A stretch of 64,000 nt of DNA from NCBI GenBank assembly GCA_946902985.2, contig OX336391.1, positions 74,377,947 to 74,441,946 of the forward strand, read 5' to 3'. Each line of letters begins with the position of its first letter. The first letter of the stretch is position 1. The position numbers and the translations under genes are program-made. Source of the DNA: Meconema thalassinum. Taxonomy: Eukaryota > Arthropoda > Insecta > Orthoptera > Tettigoniidae. The notes below the pieces were generated by a model, which made no database searches, was not told the origin of the DNA, and saw nothing but the letters and a program-made list of their open reading frames with translations. Shown piece after piece: positions 34,288 to 46,527 of the stretch.

Positions 34288-36241
34288 TGTTACGTGCAAG
34301 TGCCCGTCCCAAAAGTTTTCAAACATGTATTTACTCTTGACATTTTTGAAACGACCGCTTCGTCGCTTGGCTCCGCCTGTGACCACGAGATGGTAGCTGC
34401 TGTCGGACTTTGGAAGTCTGGACTTGGTTCCTGCTTCTCTCCAATAGAATGCGTTGGTTGTACCTTATTAAACCACATCCAATTCCAGTCTTGTGTGAAG
34501 GCAATTATAATTCTACAGCATAAACAAAAGAATATTTATATTCATGAAACCGCCAAATTATGTACTTAATTATGACATTGTTGATTGAGGTGTCAAGCCG
34601 TGATTGGACAATAAATTTTACATGAATGCAGTTCGGCATTTGACACGCTTTTTTTTTCTCCGCCATCTTGTGGAGTCCATGGACTAGCTGTTTGTAATAA
34701 AGAAGCCGGCCGCTGGTGTGAAAGAAAATCTCTCTGTGTGCTAGGGGGCTTGCCCCCTGGCTTTTACCAAATTTGAATACATATTCAACTAAGAAACGCC
34801 TGTGCCATATAAGAATTTTTAAGTTCTTCCTTTCGCCTGGACGATGAACGTGATGGAGAATCGCAACTGGATGCGAACGAGTGCTGTCATCTAAACGACG
34901 CATGTGCCGGGTTAGCCAGTTTTGAAGCACATGTAGTGCCGTACAGAATTTAAAAAATTATGTGTTAATTATTTTATTATTAGTGTGTCTCCACTGAGAA
35001 GGAAATAAGGTACGTTATCTTTTGTTGTTTTTTTATATTATTGTTATGGAGCTCCGATATCATCTTATAGTAATCTTTTAATTCTGTTCCTTATTTGTTT
35101 TATAGGCCTAATTTTATTTCTGTTTTAATAACGTTACCTGATTTATTTTACTTTTGTTATCTTTTCTTCGTACCTTCTGGAGACACATTTCTAGTTTATT
35201 TTACGTTTAAATTATTATTAATTTTCTTTTGCCAATCTTAGGATTGATATAGTATTCAATTTAGTTTATTCATGATCCGTTGCCGTTCACTGTTGTAATA
35301 GTATTTAGACATAATTGTTTTCCTCCGTCCATTTCCTTCTGCTGATGTTAAAATTTAATTTTACTAATTGTTTGCCGTAGTTTCGATCAGGCATGCGGCC
35401 CCTTGTTTTGAGTGGCCATGTTTGTTTTTTGTTTTAACGAGCTGCATTATGGTCTCGAGGTCAGTCAATTGGCGCCTACCGCGAAGCTCAAACGTGTTGT
35501 GTTAACTTAATATATATATATTTTTTTTAAATTTTACCGTGTTGGTTTAACCTTATGTTTTTTTGGTGAATGTTCTTGTGTTTTTCTTAGTCTCTAATAT
35601 CGGGAATTTCTTAATTGGTCATATTTTATTTTATTTTATTTTATTTTATTTTAATCCTGTCGTTTTTTTTTGGCGTGGCCTGGTCCTCCGCATGTTTGAT
35701 CGATATTGCATTGCCTTGTAAATTACCAAGCCCGTTATCATTTAATTATGCTTATATATAATTTATTTTAAGTTTTGGGCTTGAACATTTTAATTTAAGT
35801 CTTTTCTTTTGTTGGCCTTGCAAGCAAGCATGTTAAGCGGTATCTTGCATTCCTTCTAAGTTATTCTGGTTCATGCATGTTCTCTTTCTGGTGGAGGTGT
35901 TCCTTATATTTTAACATTAAATTTTACTTAAAATTTTAATCTTCTGTTGTGGCATTATTTCACCGGCAGCAGTTCTGTCGGTTAGTGGGGGGTGTCTGTT
36001 GAATAGCCTGTGCGTTGTCCCCTTCTCCATCTTCCTTCCACTCCTTTTGAGCTCTGCTATTGGGACATGTCTTCTGGAGGTGATTTTGCTGCGGAAGCGA
36101 CCCGGACCTCTGAAACAAGGTAAGTTGGGCCCCATTTCAGGTAGCAGTCATTCCTGGTGTCGCAGTGGTGAAGCAGAGCGTTGGTTATCGAGTTACCGAC
36201 GTGCTGCTGGCCATGCGGTGGTGTCCTTTCCAGGTGTCGCA
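34288..36241 (+). repeat. left LTR
   Basis: It begins TGTTACGTGC and ends TCGCA. It contains a TATA-like ATATAAGAA near 34810 (as does the right copy near 39850), a TTTTA pentanucleotide run at about 35628-35655, and a strong splice donor ACAAG|GTAAGTTGG at about 36119. Paired ORFs here and in the right LTR are repeats of each other, not genes. Confidence 0.9.
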
Positions 36242-36242
36242 G

Positions 36243-36252
36243 TGGTAGCAGA
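36243..36252 (+). promoter_or_regulatory. primer-binding site, initiator-Met tRNA type
   Basis: TGGTAGCAGA begins two bases after the LTR. It matches the first ten bases of the initiator methionine tRNA primer sites used by many Gypsy and Copia elements (known pattern); beyond ten bases the match fades. Confidence 0.7.
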
Positions 36253-39200
36253 CCGCGCTCGAGTTCACTTCCGTAACTATCCCCTCCCCACTACCCGCAG
36301 GCTGTTTTATGGACCCCTCTAGTGCTGATGGCGCGGTCGTTGGTGGGATTTTGTCAGGCCAGTGCACTTGATGTTATGTTTTGCTAATCCTTGTCATTTG
36401 TTTTATTTCTTGTTTGCCTCTGGATATCCATATGCTGTATGTAAGTGACCGGTTTTGAAGCGAGGCCTTTGCTGCTATATTTTGTCCTGTTTGTGTGCAA
36501 CATTCCAACTGATGAAGCAGCTCGGTGAGTGACTGACATGTGTTCTTGGCATGGGAAATGGGATTTCTTGATGTTCTGATAGCCTACTTGCTTCGAGTGA
36601 AGGAGTCCTGGAGCCCGTCGGAAGCTGTTAGCCAGATGTTTTGTGCCAAGTTTTGTAATTTAGCTTTCTGTTCTCCAGCCAAGCAAGCGATGACTTCTGC
36701 AGTCCTGGGCTACGTTGTGCATTTTTTTTTTGTCGAAATTTCAGGTGTCGAGGCAGTGTTGGTGTTTAAGAAGACTGTTGTGTTCCTGTATGTTTCTTTG
36801 CATGATATTCTGTGGTGATATGCTGTCCTCGTAAATTATTTATTATGGAACTGTCACGCCTACTGGTGTTATGGCAAAGTGTAGTCCGATTAAAAGGGCT
36901 AACCTATGGAAATCTGCCCTCCCTATGACCCTAGTGTGGTGCCAAAGGCACATTTAACATGCATGTCACTATTTTTTGGCTAGGAATTCTTCCCTAACTC
37001 TTTCAAGGTAAGTGTTTGTTTTGAGGTGTTTTTATATCAGTGTGCGATTTGTAATTTTTTGTTCTTAAACTTACTTTATACTGCAATCGTTCTGGGATAA
37101 GCGTATATGTTGTGCAAATCATGTCTGTATGCATGTGTTAACGTTAGATTTTGATTTAGATTTGTAGGGTGGGGTAATTTAGGGTTTGTTTTGTTTGCAA
37201 AAGTAAGGTTAGGATCGTATTTTTATTAGTTGCTTTCCTTGTAATTTTGAACTAAAGCGAATATGTAGGAGTGTTTTACGTGGAGATATCTACTGTCTGG
37301 GGTTAGCTAGGTTAGAAATATGGGATTCTTTCTTGGTTTGATCCCTGGGCAGGTTGTATATAGGACTTGCACGATCCGAACTGGCTTGGTATGGGACTGG
37401 TCTGTTCGATGACATGCAGGTATGTGTAGTGTAATGTAATTGTAAGGGTATTGTGTTTTTAATTGTATTTGTTTGTGTTATGATATCTCTACGACTACAT
37501 AACTTGCATATTTGAGTATTAATGGGAATTATTTTTGTGGGTGGTAACAATTATGTATCGCTATTATTGGAGTATGTTGTGCGATGAATATGTCGTTGTG
37601 AATATGAGATCTCAGTTCGTGAACAGCCATAATGTAATGTGCTTTCCGGCTTAATTAATTCATATAGGGTATTCAAAATTTACTGGGGTTAAATTTCTGT
37701 TGGACATTATGGTCATCTGGTTCTGTAAGTCAGCTTGTTTTTCTTTTAAAGCCTGTAATCTGTTGTTGCTGTAAATCAGGGTCACCTGTTGCCTCATGCT
37801 AACCGTAAATTACATAGGCCTGCTGTTTAGTTCATGCTAGGGCAATCACGGTCATCAGCCTCTGTAACTTATGTAAAATTTTCTGCTTTTGACTAGTATT
37901 TCTAAATTTTGTCTGCTTAATTCGTTAGGAGTGGTGCGTTAGTGTTCCCTGTTAGCCTCGTCTTTCAACAAGAGCGGCTTATTTCTCATCTAACCGTATT
38001 TTCGGGCCATGTTAGGCATCCTTTGGTTGTACGTGTTCGTGTCTTTAACCTGAACGAGGAAACCTCATTGTACCTCGTGTACTGTTGAACTTAGTTCTTT
38101 TTATGTTGGATTTTTCTCACCCAGGCGGATGTCGGCTGTATTCTCATCGGGTGTCGAACCTCAATTTCGTTCCTTGTGTGAGTGTATTGGTGTTTGGTTT
38201 TCTGCGCTGCCATTTCCTCTTCGTTCTTGTCGTTACTGTAACTGCGTTTGAATTCCTCAGTGTCCCCATGCCAAGTAATGCGTGCGGTCACGAACCAACT
38301 ATGTAGAGGCATACATGTCAGATTAATTAATTTTCCTTTTCAAAACCTTAAGGCCAACTAAAGAAAATTTCCAGAGTGCATCTGTCGCACATCAAACGAG
38401 GTGGAGACGTTTCTAATGAGGAAATGCTACCGTAAATTTTGTAAAACGAATTTTGTATAATGTAGAGTATCCCTAACCTTCATTGAAGCCTACAGGTATC
38501 TGTTCCTTCTGGAATTTTGAACTGGATATGAAAACTCTGATGGGATACAAAATGTAAATGTTGGGAAGTTCCCATTTTAATGGTAAATTGTAAAAGTGTA
38601 CCTAAATTTTGATGTTTTCATAGAAGTTGCTAAAATGTAAGTTGGACTCGGTGGGAGATCTAACTCATGGTAACCTAGTATTCCTGTTCCCTTTGGGAAT
38701 TGTAGTGGTCATTCCTCTACCGTAGTTCCTTCTAAATGTATAGTCGTTTAACTCGTGTAATCTTGAAATGTACTTCGAATCTGTAAAAGGTAAACTTGTT
38801 AATGAAATTTTGTAAGCACGGATCTAGGGCATGGTCAGAAATATTTTCTTCATTTAAATTCAACCTTGTTTCTCTTTTGTAAAATGTAGTAAGAAATTGT
38901 AATTTCTGTAAACCTTTTTTTTGAAATAAGATTAACTTCTGTTTTGTAAATGGCTGCCCACGCGTCACATAATATCTTGCACGTTGCTTCCACCTACTTC
39001 GTTTAAAGCGAACTAAATTGGACTTATTGAAAATGTATCTAACGTGTCTCGGACTATGAAAGCACTGCTGGTGCTGGTGTTCTGCATTTCTGAAGATTTT
39101 GGACACAGTGAAGCTGTTAACTAAGTGGTTTTCGAGGTGATCAATTATCCCTTCACTGATAATCTGACCCTGCATTCTTCCTAACCAAAACGATGCGGTT

Positions 39201-39318
39201 TCATCCATCTATTGGAGTTAACTGGTGAACATTATCTTCGGGAAACATGCTTGGTGAATCGACAAGTTAAGGAGTACTGCCTATGCCTAGGCATATTCGT
39301 GAACGGTGTTCACGCTTA
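36253..39318 (+). other. LTR element interior, non-coding
   Basis: About 3.1 kb without any long ORF or recognisable gag, protease, RT or integrase motif. It is T- and G-rich on the plus strand with several short runs. It likely carries a packaging signal, but no sequence evidence can be pointed to. Confidence 0.6.
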
Positions 39319-39330
39319 TGGGAGGGAGAC
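39319..39330 (+). promoter_or_regulatory. polypurine tract
   Basis: TGGGAGGGAGAC directly before the right LTR, the expected primer for plus-strand DNA synthesis. Confidence 0.7.
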
Positions 39331-41272
39331 TGTTACGTGCAAGTGCCCGTCCCAAAAGTTTTCAAACATGTATTTACTCTTGACATTTTTGAAACGACCG
39401 CTTCGTCGCTTGGCTCCGCCTGTGACCACGAGATGGTAGCTGCTGTCGGACTTTGGAAGTCTGGACTTGGTTCCTGCTTCTCTCCAATAGAATGCGTTGG
39501 TTGTACCTTATTAAACCACATCCAATTCCAGTCTTGTGTGAAGGCAATTATAATTCTACAGCATAAACAAAAGAATATTTATATTCATGATACCGCCAAA
39601 TTATGTACTTAATTATGACATTGTTGATTGAGGTGTCAAGCCGTGATTGGACAATAAATTTTACATGAATGCAGTTCGGCATTTGACACGCTTTTTTTTC
39701 TCCGCCATCTTGTGGAGTCCATGGACTAGCTGTTTGTAAACAAGAAGCCGGCCGCTGGTGTGAAAGAAAATCTCTCTGTGTGCTAGGGGGCTTGCCCCCT
39801 GGCTTTTACCAAATTTGAATACATATTCAACTAAGAAACGCCTGTGCTATATAAGAATTTAAGTTCTTCCTTTCGCCTGGACGATGAACGTGATGGAGAA
39901 TCGCAACTGGATGCGAACGAGTGCTGTCATCTAAACGACGCATGTGCCGGGTTAGCCAGTTTTGAAGCACATGTAGTGCCGTACAGAATTTAAAAAATTA
40001 TGTGTTAATTATTTTATTATTAGTGTGTCTCCACTGAGAAGGAAATAAGGTACGTTATCTTTTGTTGTTTTTTTATATTATTGTTATGGAGCTCCGATAT
40101 CATCTTATAGTAATCTTTTAATTCTGTTCCTTATTTGTTTTATAGGCCTAATTTTATTTCTGTTTTAATAACGTTACCTGATTTATTTTACTTTTGTTAT
40201 CTTTTCTTCGTACCTTCTGGAGACACATTTCTAGTTTATTTTACGTTTAAATTATTATTAATTTTCTTTTGCCAATCTTAGGATTGATATAGTATTCAAT
40301 TTAGTTTATTCATGATCCGTTGCCTTTCACTGTTGTAATAGTATTTAGACATAATTGTTTTCCTCCGTCCATTTCCTTCTGCTGATGTTAAAATTTAATT
40401 TTACTAATTGTTTGCCGTAGTTTCGATCAGGCATGCGGCCCCTTGTTTTGAGTGGCCATGTTTGTTTTTTGTTTTAACGAGCTGCATTATGGTCTCGAGG
40501 TCAGTCAATTGGCGCCTACCGCGAAGCTCAAACGTGTTGTGTTAACTTAATATTTGTTTTTTTTTAATTTTACCGTGTTGGTTTAACCTTATGTTTTTTT
40601 GGTGAATGTTCTTGTGTTTTTCTTAGTCTCTAATATCGGGAATTTCTTAATTGGTCATATTTTATTTTATTTTATTTTATTTTAATCCTGTCGTTTTTTT
40701 TTGGCGTGGCCTGGTCCTCCGCATGTTTGATCGATATTGCATTGCCTTGTAAATTACCAAGCCCGTTATCATTTAATTATGCTTATATATAATTTATTTT
40801 AAGTTTTGGGCTTGAACATTTTAATTTAAGTCTTTTCTTTTGTTGGCCTTGCAAGCAAGCATGTTAAGCGGTATCTTGCATTCCTTCTAAGTTATTCTGG
40901 TTCATGCATGTTCTCTTTCTGGTGGAGGTGTTCCTTATATTTTAACATTAAATTTTACTTAAAATTTTAATCTTCTGTTGTGGCATTATTTCACCGGCAG
41001 CAGTTCTGTCGGTTAGTGGGGGGTGTCTGTTGAATAGCCTGTGCGTTGTCCCCTTCTCCATCTTCCTTCCACTCCTTTTGAGCTCTGCTATTGGGACATG
41101 TCTTCTGGAGGTGATTTTGCTGCGGAAGCGACCCGGACCTCTGAAACAAGGTAAGTTGGGCCCCATTTCAGGTAGCAGTCATTCCTGGTGTCGCAGTGGT
41201 GAAGCAGAGCGTTGGTTATCGAGTTACCGACGTGCTGCTGGCCATGCGGTGGTGTTCTTTCCAGGTGTAGCA
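39331..41272 (+). repeat. right LTR
   Basis: Begins TGTTACGTGC, ends TAGCA, then CTTAT. Differences from the left LTR are few: single bases near 39590, 39737-39739, 39847 and 40326, indels in homopolymer and TTTTA runs, and CGCA against AGCA at the end. Confidence 0.9.
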
Positions 41273-41450
41273 CTTATTATAATGTGACCATGTAAGTTTG
41301 TATGCTTTCTGGAGTGTTTCCGTTCGTTCTATGTTATTTATATATACTGTACCCATGTGAGTAATCTCGATGGAAAATATGCTTCCGCCTCCAGCTAGCG
41401 TCAGGACTCGGGCGTGTACCGTCTCCCCATTGAGCAGTTGCATATTTTGG
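41273..41450 (-). pseudogene. LINE reverse transcriptase fragment (5' part of split LINE)
   Basis: Minus-strand translation gives INNIERTETLQKAYKLTWSH, the region just after the YLGS motif of a LINE RT, leading directly into the fragment at 33737-34287. The rightmost codons are degenerate, and the sequence stops being LINE-like at about 41450, so the element is 5' truncated there. Confidence 0.7.
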
Positions 41451-44400
41451 ATTTGAGACTAAAAGGTATCAACTCTACAATGATAAGGCACAACTCTATT
41501 CTAAAACTTTAATTCAGTAATAAAATCATGGCTTCAAACAAACAAAACAATTCCCACAAACACAAAACAAAATCAAACAAAATTACCTCCACAATCCACT
41601 AATACCAACATAATATTATCATAATAAAATCATATCATCACTCAAACCTTTACCCTTAATCAACTTCACAATATACTCTAGTGCGCGGATGCACATACAA
41701 CTTCAGAAACAAACTGTACTTTAATCCTTCTGTCATCCAATGTGACTTCTTTAATTTCACAAAATTACGTATTCCTTAAACCTCATCTTAATTTGACAAT
41801 TATGTGTACCGTGTGTGTTTGATCTTTCTTCTCCCACCAAATGCTTTACATGCATTAGCCTATTCAGGTGTTGCACAGCAGTCTACGTGCAACTCCATAA
41901 TTATGTAAGCTACCCCTTCCCTTCCCTCTATTTATATATAGTTCCACCGCATGCCATTGTGATTTCATCTTAAAACCGTTAATTATCGTTGTGTCGGATG
42001 GTACTATTAAACTACCCTTGCGCGCGTAGCCTGTGGCATCCACTAGCCAACTTCTGAAAAAGCTGTCAGTGACAGTACAAATGCAACATCCAACCATTCG
42101 TTAGATTGCTAAAATTATGAACCATCAGGGTGATCTATAATTATCAATGTGTTCTTAAACCACATGACTTCATTACTCAATATAACAATGTTTCACCTTA
42201 TGTCATTAATAGGGTCTAAACTCTGTTCTATTCAAACCTTCTTTCACGGTTCGCTTGAACGTCCAGACCCTCTTTCGAGCGGCCTGTACACAATAGCAGT
42301 GGAGTGAGGTCCCAACAGTGCCTCGACCCTCGTTTCCTGCCATATGTCTTACCTCCCCTAAGCAGTATAAGATTCTAACAGACAAATACCGTGGTCCCAA
42401 TGACACACACATCCCAATGGATTTTAAACTGAATATTATGCAAACAGGTACTGGATGAGCTTAACATTTACTCCTACCCTGAGGATAATATAATTGGCAC
42501 CAAATAGGCCCATTTCAACATGAAGGCACGAGGTTCATAAAACATTGGTCTAGTAGGTAACCGGTATATTTAATAAATGCTGCGGTCAGTCAAACCTGCT
42601 GCCGTCCTAAGATCCGCTTCAACGAGCCGAATCACTCAATAATAAGTTCTCGGGCGATCAGATAGAGCGCAGAAGTGTCCATCGTTTTCCTTGCACCTAT
42701 CACGGGATTCGAACCTGGAACATTCCATATCCATCATCAGAGTTAGGGTCCAATCACTAATTACACTCTGGCACAAAGCATATCTCCCAGTATGCCCCCG
42801 GCATACGAGATTTCATACGTAGAATAGATTACCTGGTCCCCCACCTAATGCTATGACCTTCGTCCTATAATTATTAAGAGAAATCTATCAATTACTCTAT
42901 AAGCTTCTCACATAAGCTGCAAATTCAATTCACTAGAAGCTCTTCCATTCCTGGCATAATTATATTCCCATGAATACAATATATTGATATTAAACTCTTT
43001 TCTTAATCCCTTACTGTAATCTTACTGTATAATCTCACTGCTTGGATCGATAAGTCTTCCCATAGCGTAAATATTTCTTGCTTACAACATTTACCTGATG
43101 CGTTCATTCATACCTTTATTTATTTATTCATTAATATTATTATTCTTACTGACATAAATTACCAATATCCGACACAACTCAACTATCTTAAAAATCGAAC
43201 AACCGTGTTCGTGACATTACGTTTACATAACTGACTTGCCATTTTAAATAATAGTGGTAACGGTTGATCCACTTACTGATGCAAACAACATCTCGACTCT
43301 ACTAAAATCAACACAATAATGATTAAACTTGGAGGGTCTATCTCCTAAGACTGATTCTTACTGGCATCTTTATAACTCTGAAATCACATTACATGCAGAG
43401 GCCTATAATTCTACATGATCATAATTTGTGGGGTACTCACATACAGGCTCATCACGGCGGCTCCAACCACCTATATCCTTCCGGGTGGCCTGCCATATGC
43501 AGATTTAGTGCGACATTTGCATCTTGAATATACACATGTTATGATACATTTCTCTCACTAACCACACGACACTTTGCAACTCTATAAAGAAGCTATTGCT
43601 TCCAAAACACCTGACACTTTATGACACTTATTATACCATTAATTTAAAAGATATTTCACATATACTTTATACATAACACACGTCACTTTTACACTTTTCA
43701 TTGGTTGAAATTCCCTGGCAATATTATCAGAATTGCAGGTATCAACGGCATCTTCCCTGCTCCTACCAACTCCTGAATGAAAGTCTGGTTCAACTGCCCC
43801 CGGAATTCACCAACAGTCTATCAATAATCCTACGGTAAGCTTCCTGCTTTGCATAAACATGCTTACTTCCGTCCTGAGCGTTACTATTTGGTATTCTTAA
43901 GACATTACCAAATGCTTCGTAAAGTTTCTCCCAGCGCATTCGAGCGTAATAAGACATGTATAACCAGTCAATATACTATACATTGCGCTTAACACTGTAC
44001 ATAATCTTTACACTGATTATTACTTTAATAGTTCTGCAACTTATCTCACACGGTGCTTCCTATGTGAACACAAACCATTGTTCGTACTGCTGACTCCCCA
44101 TGCAGCACGCCTGTCCTTAATAAAAGCTTTCTAAAAGTCTTTCTGCACGGCTTCCCAAGTTGAAGTCCGGGCGTCCTTCCTTGCCTTCGGTAATACACAT
44201 TTCACACAATAAAGTTCGTTGATTACCGTACTTCTTATTAATTCCTGACTATCCATTATTATCTTCTCACTTGGTGCATTACGATGTGCGTTGAATATAA
44301 TGGTTAACACTCAAATGTTCAAACCTTTGTTTGAGCGTCCTTTCCCTGAGCCGAACTGACATACGTTCCGCCTCTACAACTGTCTCCGACTGTCTGACAA

Positions 44401-45258
44401 AACTGGGTGCTCTGCCAAGGATCGACCCCCTTATATTGGATTCACACAAAAAGTAGAGCTAAATTTTCCCGCGCTATCTCGACTCCTCTCCCAGCATGAT
44501 TCTGGTCTCGAAACCATGCTCATCGGGTTCCTTTTTCTTCACTGATCCCAGAACTATCTGTGTGCTGAAGGATCGATCGGCCAATTAATTAATATTAATT
44601 TCTTTCTCCATAGCGTGGGGACGCGGTTACAGTGGGAATCCCTGGCGACATTGCCAAACCCAGCCGCGAACATCCATAGTTCTATGTCCTTCCGCACTCC
44701 ATTAAATATGCGTCAATTTCGCAGATTAAAGGCTCTAAAATTAGCCTCCTGGCTAAAGATTCACCTGTGCGCAACTCTCATGCCAATGCGTTACTCCAAT
44801 CACGAGTAATCAATGATTTTCCTTGGGATCTCTCCCCACTCTTCTTACTCCTATTCTCAGTCGGGGAAAAACTGTGTCATTATTCAACCCCCCAACCTCT
44901 TCCAGACGACATAACGAGGTCAGCGAGATTGACAGGGCTCCAAGAGTCTCCTCCTACAATTCTGGGCCTATTTGTAAAACGTCAAACTCTCTACTTCTGT
45001 ACTCTAAGTCCAGCATAGCCTACTCCAAGTATTCCAATAATGCTGTATTCCGCTCCTTTCCCTGCATTATTTTAATAAATAATGTCATTATCAACTGAAA
45101 TCACACCAGTGATTACATATACACTTTCCTCTAGGGGTTCTTACAATGAAACTCCCTCAACAGACCTCGGGTTCGTTCCCTGGTGGAACCTTTATACTGA
45201 GATCACAGTATCTGAGATCCACGTTCGATATCAGTCAGCATGACCCCCTCGGGTTCAA
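41451..45258. other. unassigned 3.8 kb in the hAT intron
   Basis: No coding sequence is recognised. A tRNA-like segment lies at 42690-42790. A minus-strand TATA-like CAATATAAGG at about 44431 and the long A/C-rich stretch at 41520-41700 would fit a long LTR or non-autonomous element on the minus strand, but I found no paired ends. Confidence 0.4.
42690..42790 (-). repeat. tRNA-like SINE fragment
   Basis: On the minus strand CCAGGTTCGAATCCCGTGAT is an excellent B box; the A-box half is weak (GTGTAATTAGTGATTGG). No other copy was recognised in the window. Confidence 0.5.
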
Positions 45259-45406
45259 TACATACATAAATTATATATAAACTTTTGAACTGACGGTGGT
45301 TTTTGGGTCTGGGGGATGTGAAACGCGAAGATATGTCGAAATTTTCCGGAAATCGAAACATGGTACCCATTGCAATAGTTAGCTTTCTAATGAAATCTAC
45401 CTAAAA
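45259..45406. repeat. direct repeat R1
   Basis: About 148 bp from TACATACATAAATT to CTACCTAAAA, matching 46232-46379 with about five differences. The two copies flank the 'U' repeat at 45409-46231. Confidence 0.85.
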
Positions 45407-45408
45407 TA

Positions 45409-46231
45409 TTACCATCAACGACACCTAGCTGGGAACTTGGCTACTAGATGCCACCGGAACCATCAACTCGCAACGAACGTTGGAACTTCCCCTCCGAAGG
45501 AAAGCAAACTCAGTTTTTTTAGCGCTCTTAGTAAATCCGACGACTTCAGCCGGGTTTGAACCCGCGACCTTGGGCTAGAAGTTCAGCATGCTACCAGTTC
45601 CGATACCGAAGTCGCTTCCCACAGACAGATGGAAAACTGAATGTTATCTCGTGCAGTGGCGTTGTCATAGCAACTGCTGATGGCTCATCCCTTATCAATT
45701 AAAAGTAAAGTTGTCATGGCAACCTCTCTTGGCACTTGGCATTTTCTTATAATTTAAATCATTTTGCTCACCCCGTGGCGTAATGGTGGGTCATATCAAC
45801 AATTCTTTCAGACAAAAGTTTTAGGTAATTATTGGAGGAATATTGTCCATTTTGTACGGTTTTGATATTGTGCCTATTAACAGAGATACGATTAATGTTT
45901 CCCGAAAAACACACTTTTTCCCACCCCTTTAGTCAATGGTTGGTGCTATCAAAAAACTTTTCAAACATAAATTTTAGGGCCTTGTCCGACACATAGTATG
46001 AACTTTGAATGGATTCAATATTTCAGATATTAAGAGAGTTATAGCGATATTTCACTTTTTCGAAAAAAGCCTCCCATTTTCACCTCCTTTGACCGTTTTG
46101 CCCATTAACGAACTTGACCGAGATTTTAAGGGGATACATATTATGTAAAAAATTCAAAGTGATTGGTGCAAAATTACGGCAGTTATCGTGTCCACAAGAA
46201 ACTGATATACATATATATATATATATATATA
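45409..46231. repeat. repeat 'U', copy B (uninterrupted)
   Basis: This copy keeps the sequence that is split by a Helentron-like element in copy A (28508-30584). On the minus strand 45545-45625 looks tRNA-like: CGCGGGTTCAAACCCGGCTG is a perfect B box, and ACTGGTAGCATGCTGAAC fits the D-arm region. The unit may therefore be a SINE fused to another sequence. It ends in an AT dinucleotide tract. Confidence 0.75.
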
Positions 46232-46379
46232 TACATACATAAATTATATATAAACTTTTGAACTGACGGTGGTTTTGGGGTCTGGGGGATGTGAAACGCG
46301 AAGATATGTCGAAATTTTCCGGAATTCGAAACATGGGACCCTTTGCAATAGTTAGCTTTCTGATGAAATCTACCTAAAA
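46232..46379. repeat. direct repeat R2
   Basis: Second copy of R1. Its right side continues into the hAT intron just before exon 1, so R2 may be native intron sequence and R1 a duplicate. Confidence 0.85.
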
Positions 46380-46527
46380 GTAAATCACAACATTGAAATA
46401 ATTAACATGTAACGACACATACGTAGGCCAAGGCCATACAAATACCGGTATAACATAATAGGTAAAGCATCGAAATGCAAATCAGTTACAGAAATAGCGA
46501 TTATCATGAATCATATTGTAAAAACAC

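Larger units (their letters stand above)
34288..41272 (+). mobile_element. non-coding LTR element with ~1.95 kb LTRs (LARD-like)
   Basis: Two near-identical direct repeats with TG...CA ends flank 3.1 kb, bounded by the 5 bp duplication CTTAT. A primer-binding site follows the left LTR and a purine tract precedes the right LTR, fixing plus-strand orientation. Neither LTRs nor interior encode gag or pol; ORFs are short and unremarkable. Roughly seven to eight substitutions plus short indels separate the LTRs by eye, so insertion is recent. It would need enzymes from an autonomous relative. It sits inside a minus-strand LINE. Confidence 0.9.

Noticed and set aside
34270..36322. Several ORFs appearing twice (34270/39283, 34290/39333, 35917/40948, 35999/41030)
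   Set aside because: They are the two LTR copies of one element; none shows a domain and composition is non-coding.
45545..45625. tRNA gene on the minus strand
   Set aside because: A perfect B box, but the same segment is degenerate in the other copy of repeat U, so it is repeat-borne.
45259..46379. R1-U-R2 as an LTR retrotransposon
   Set aside because: Repeats lack TG...CA ends, primer site and purine tract, and the inner unit occurs elsewhere without them.
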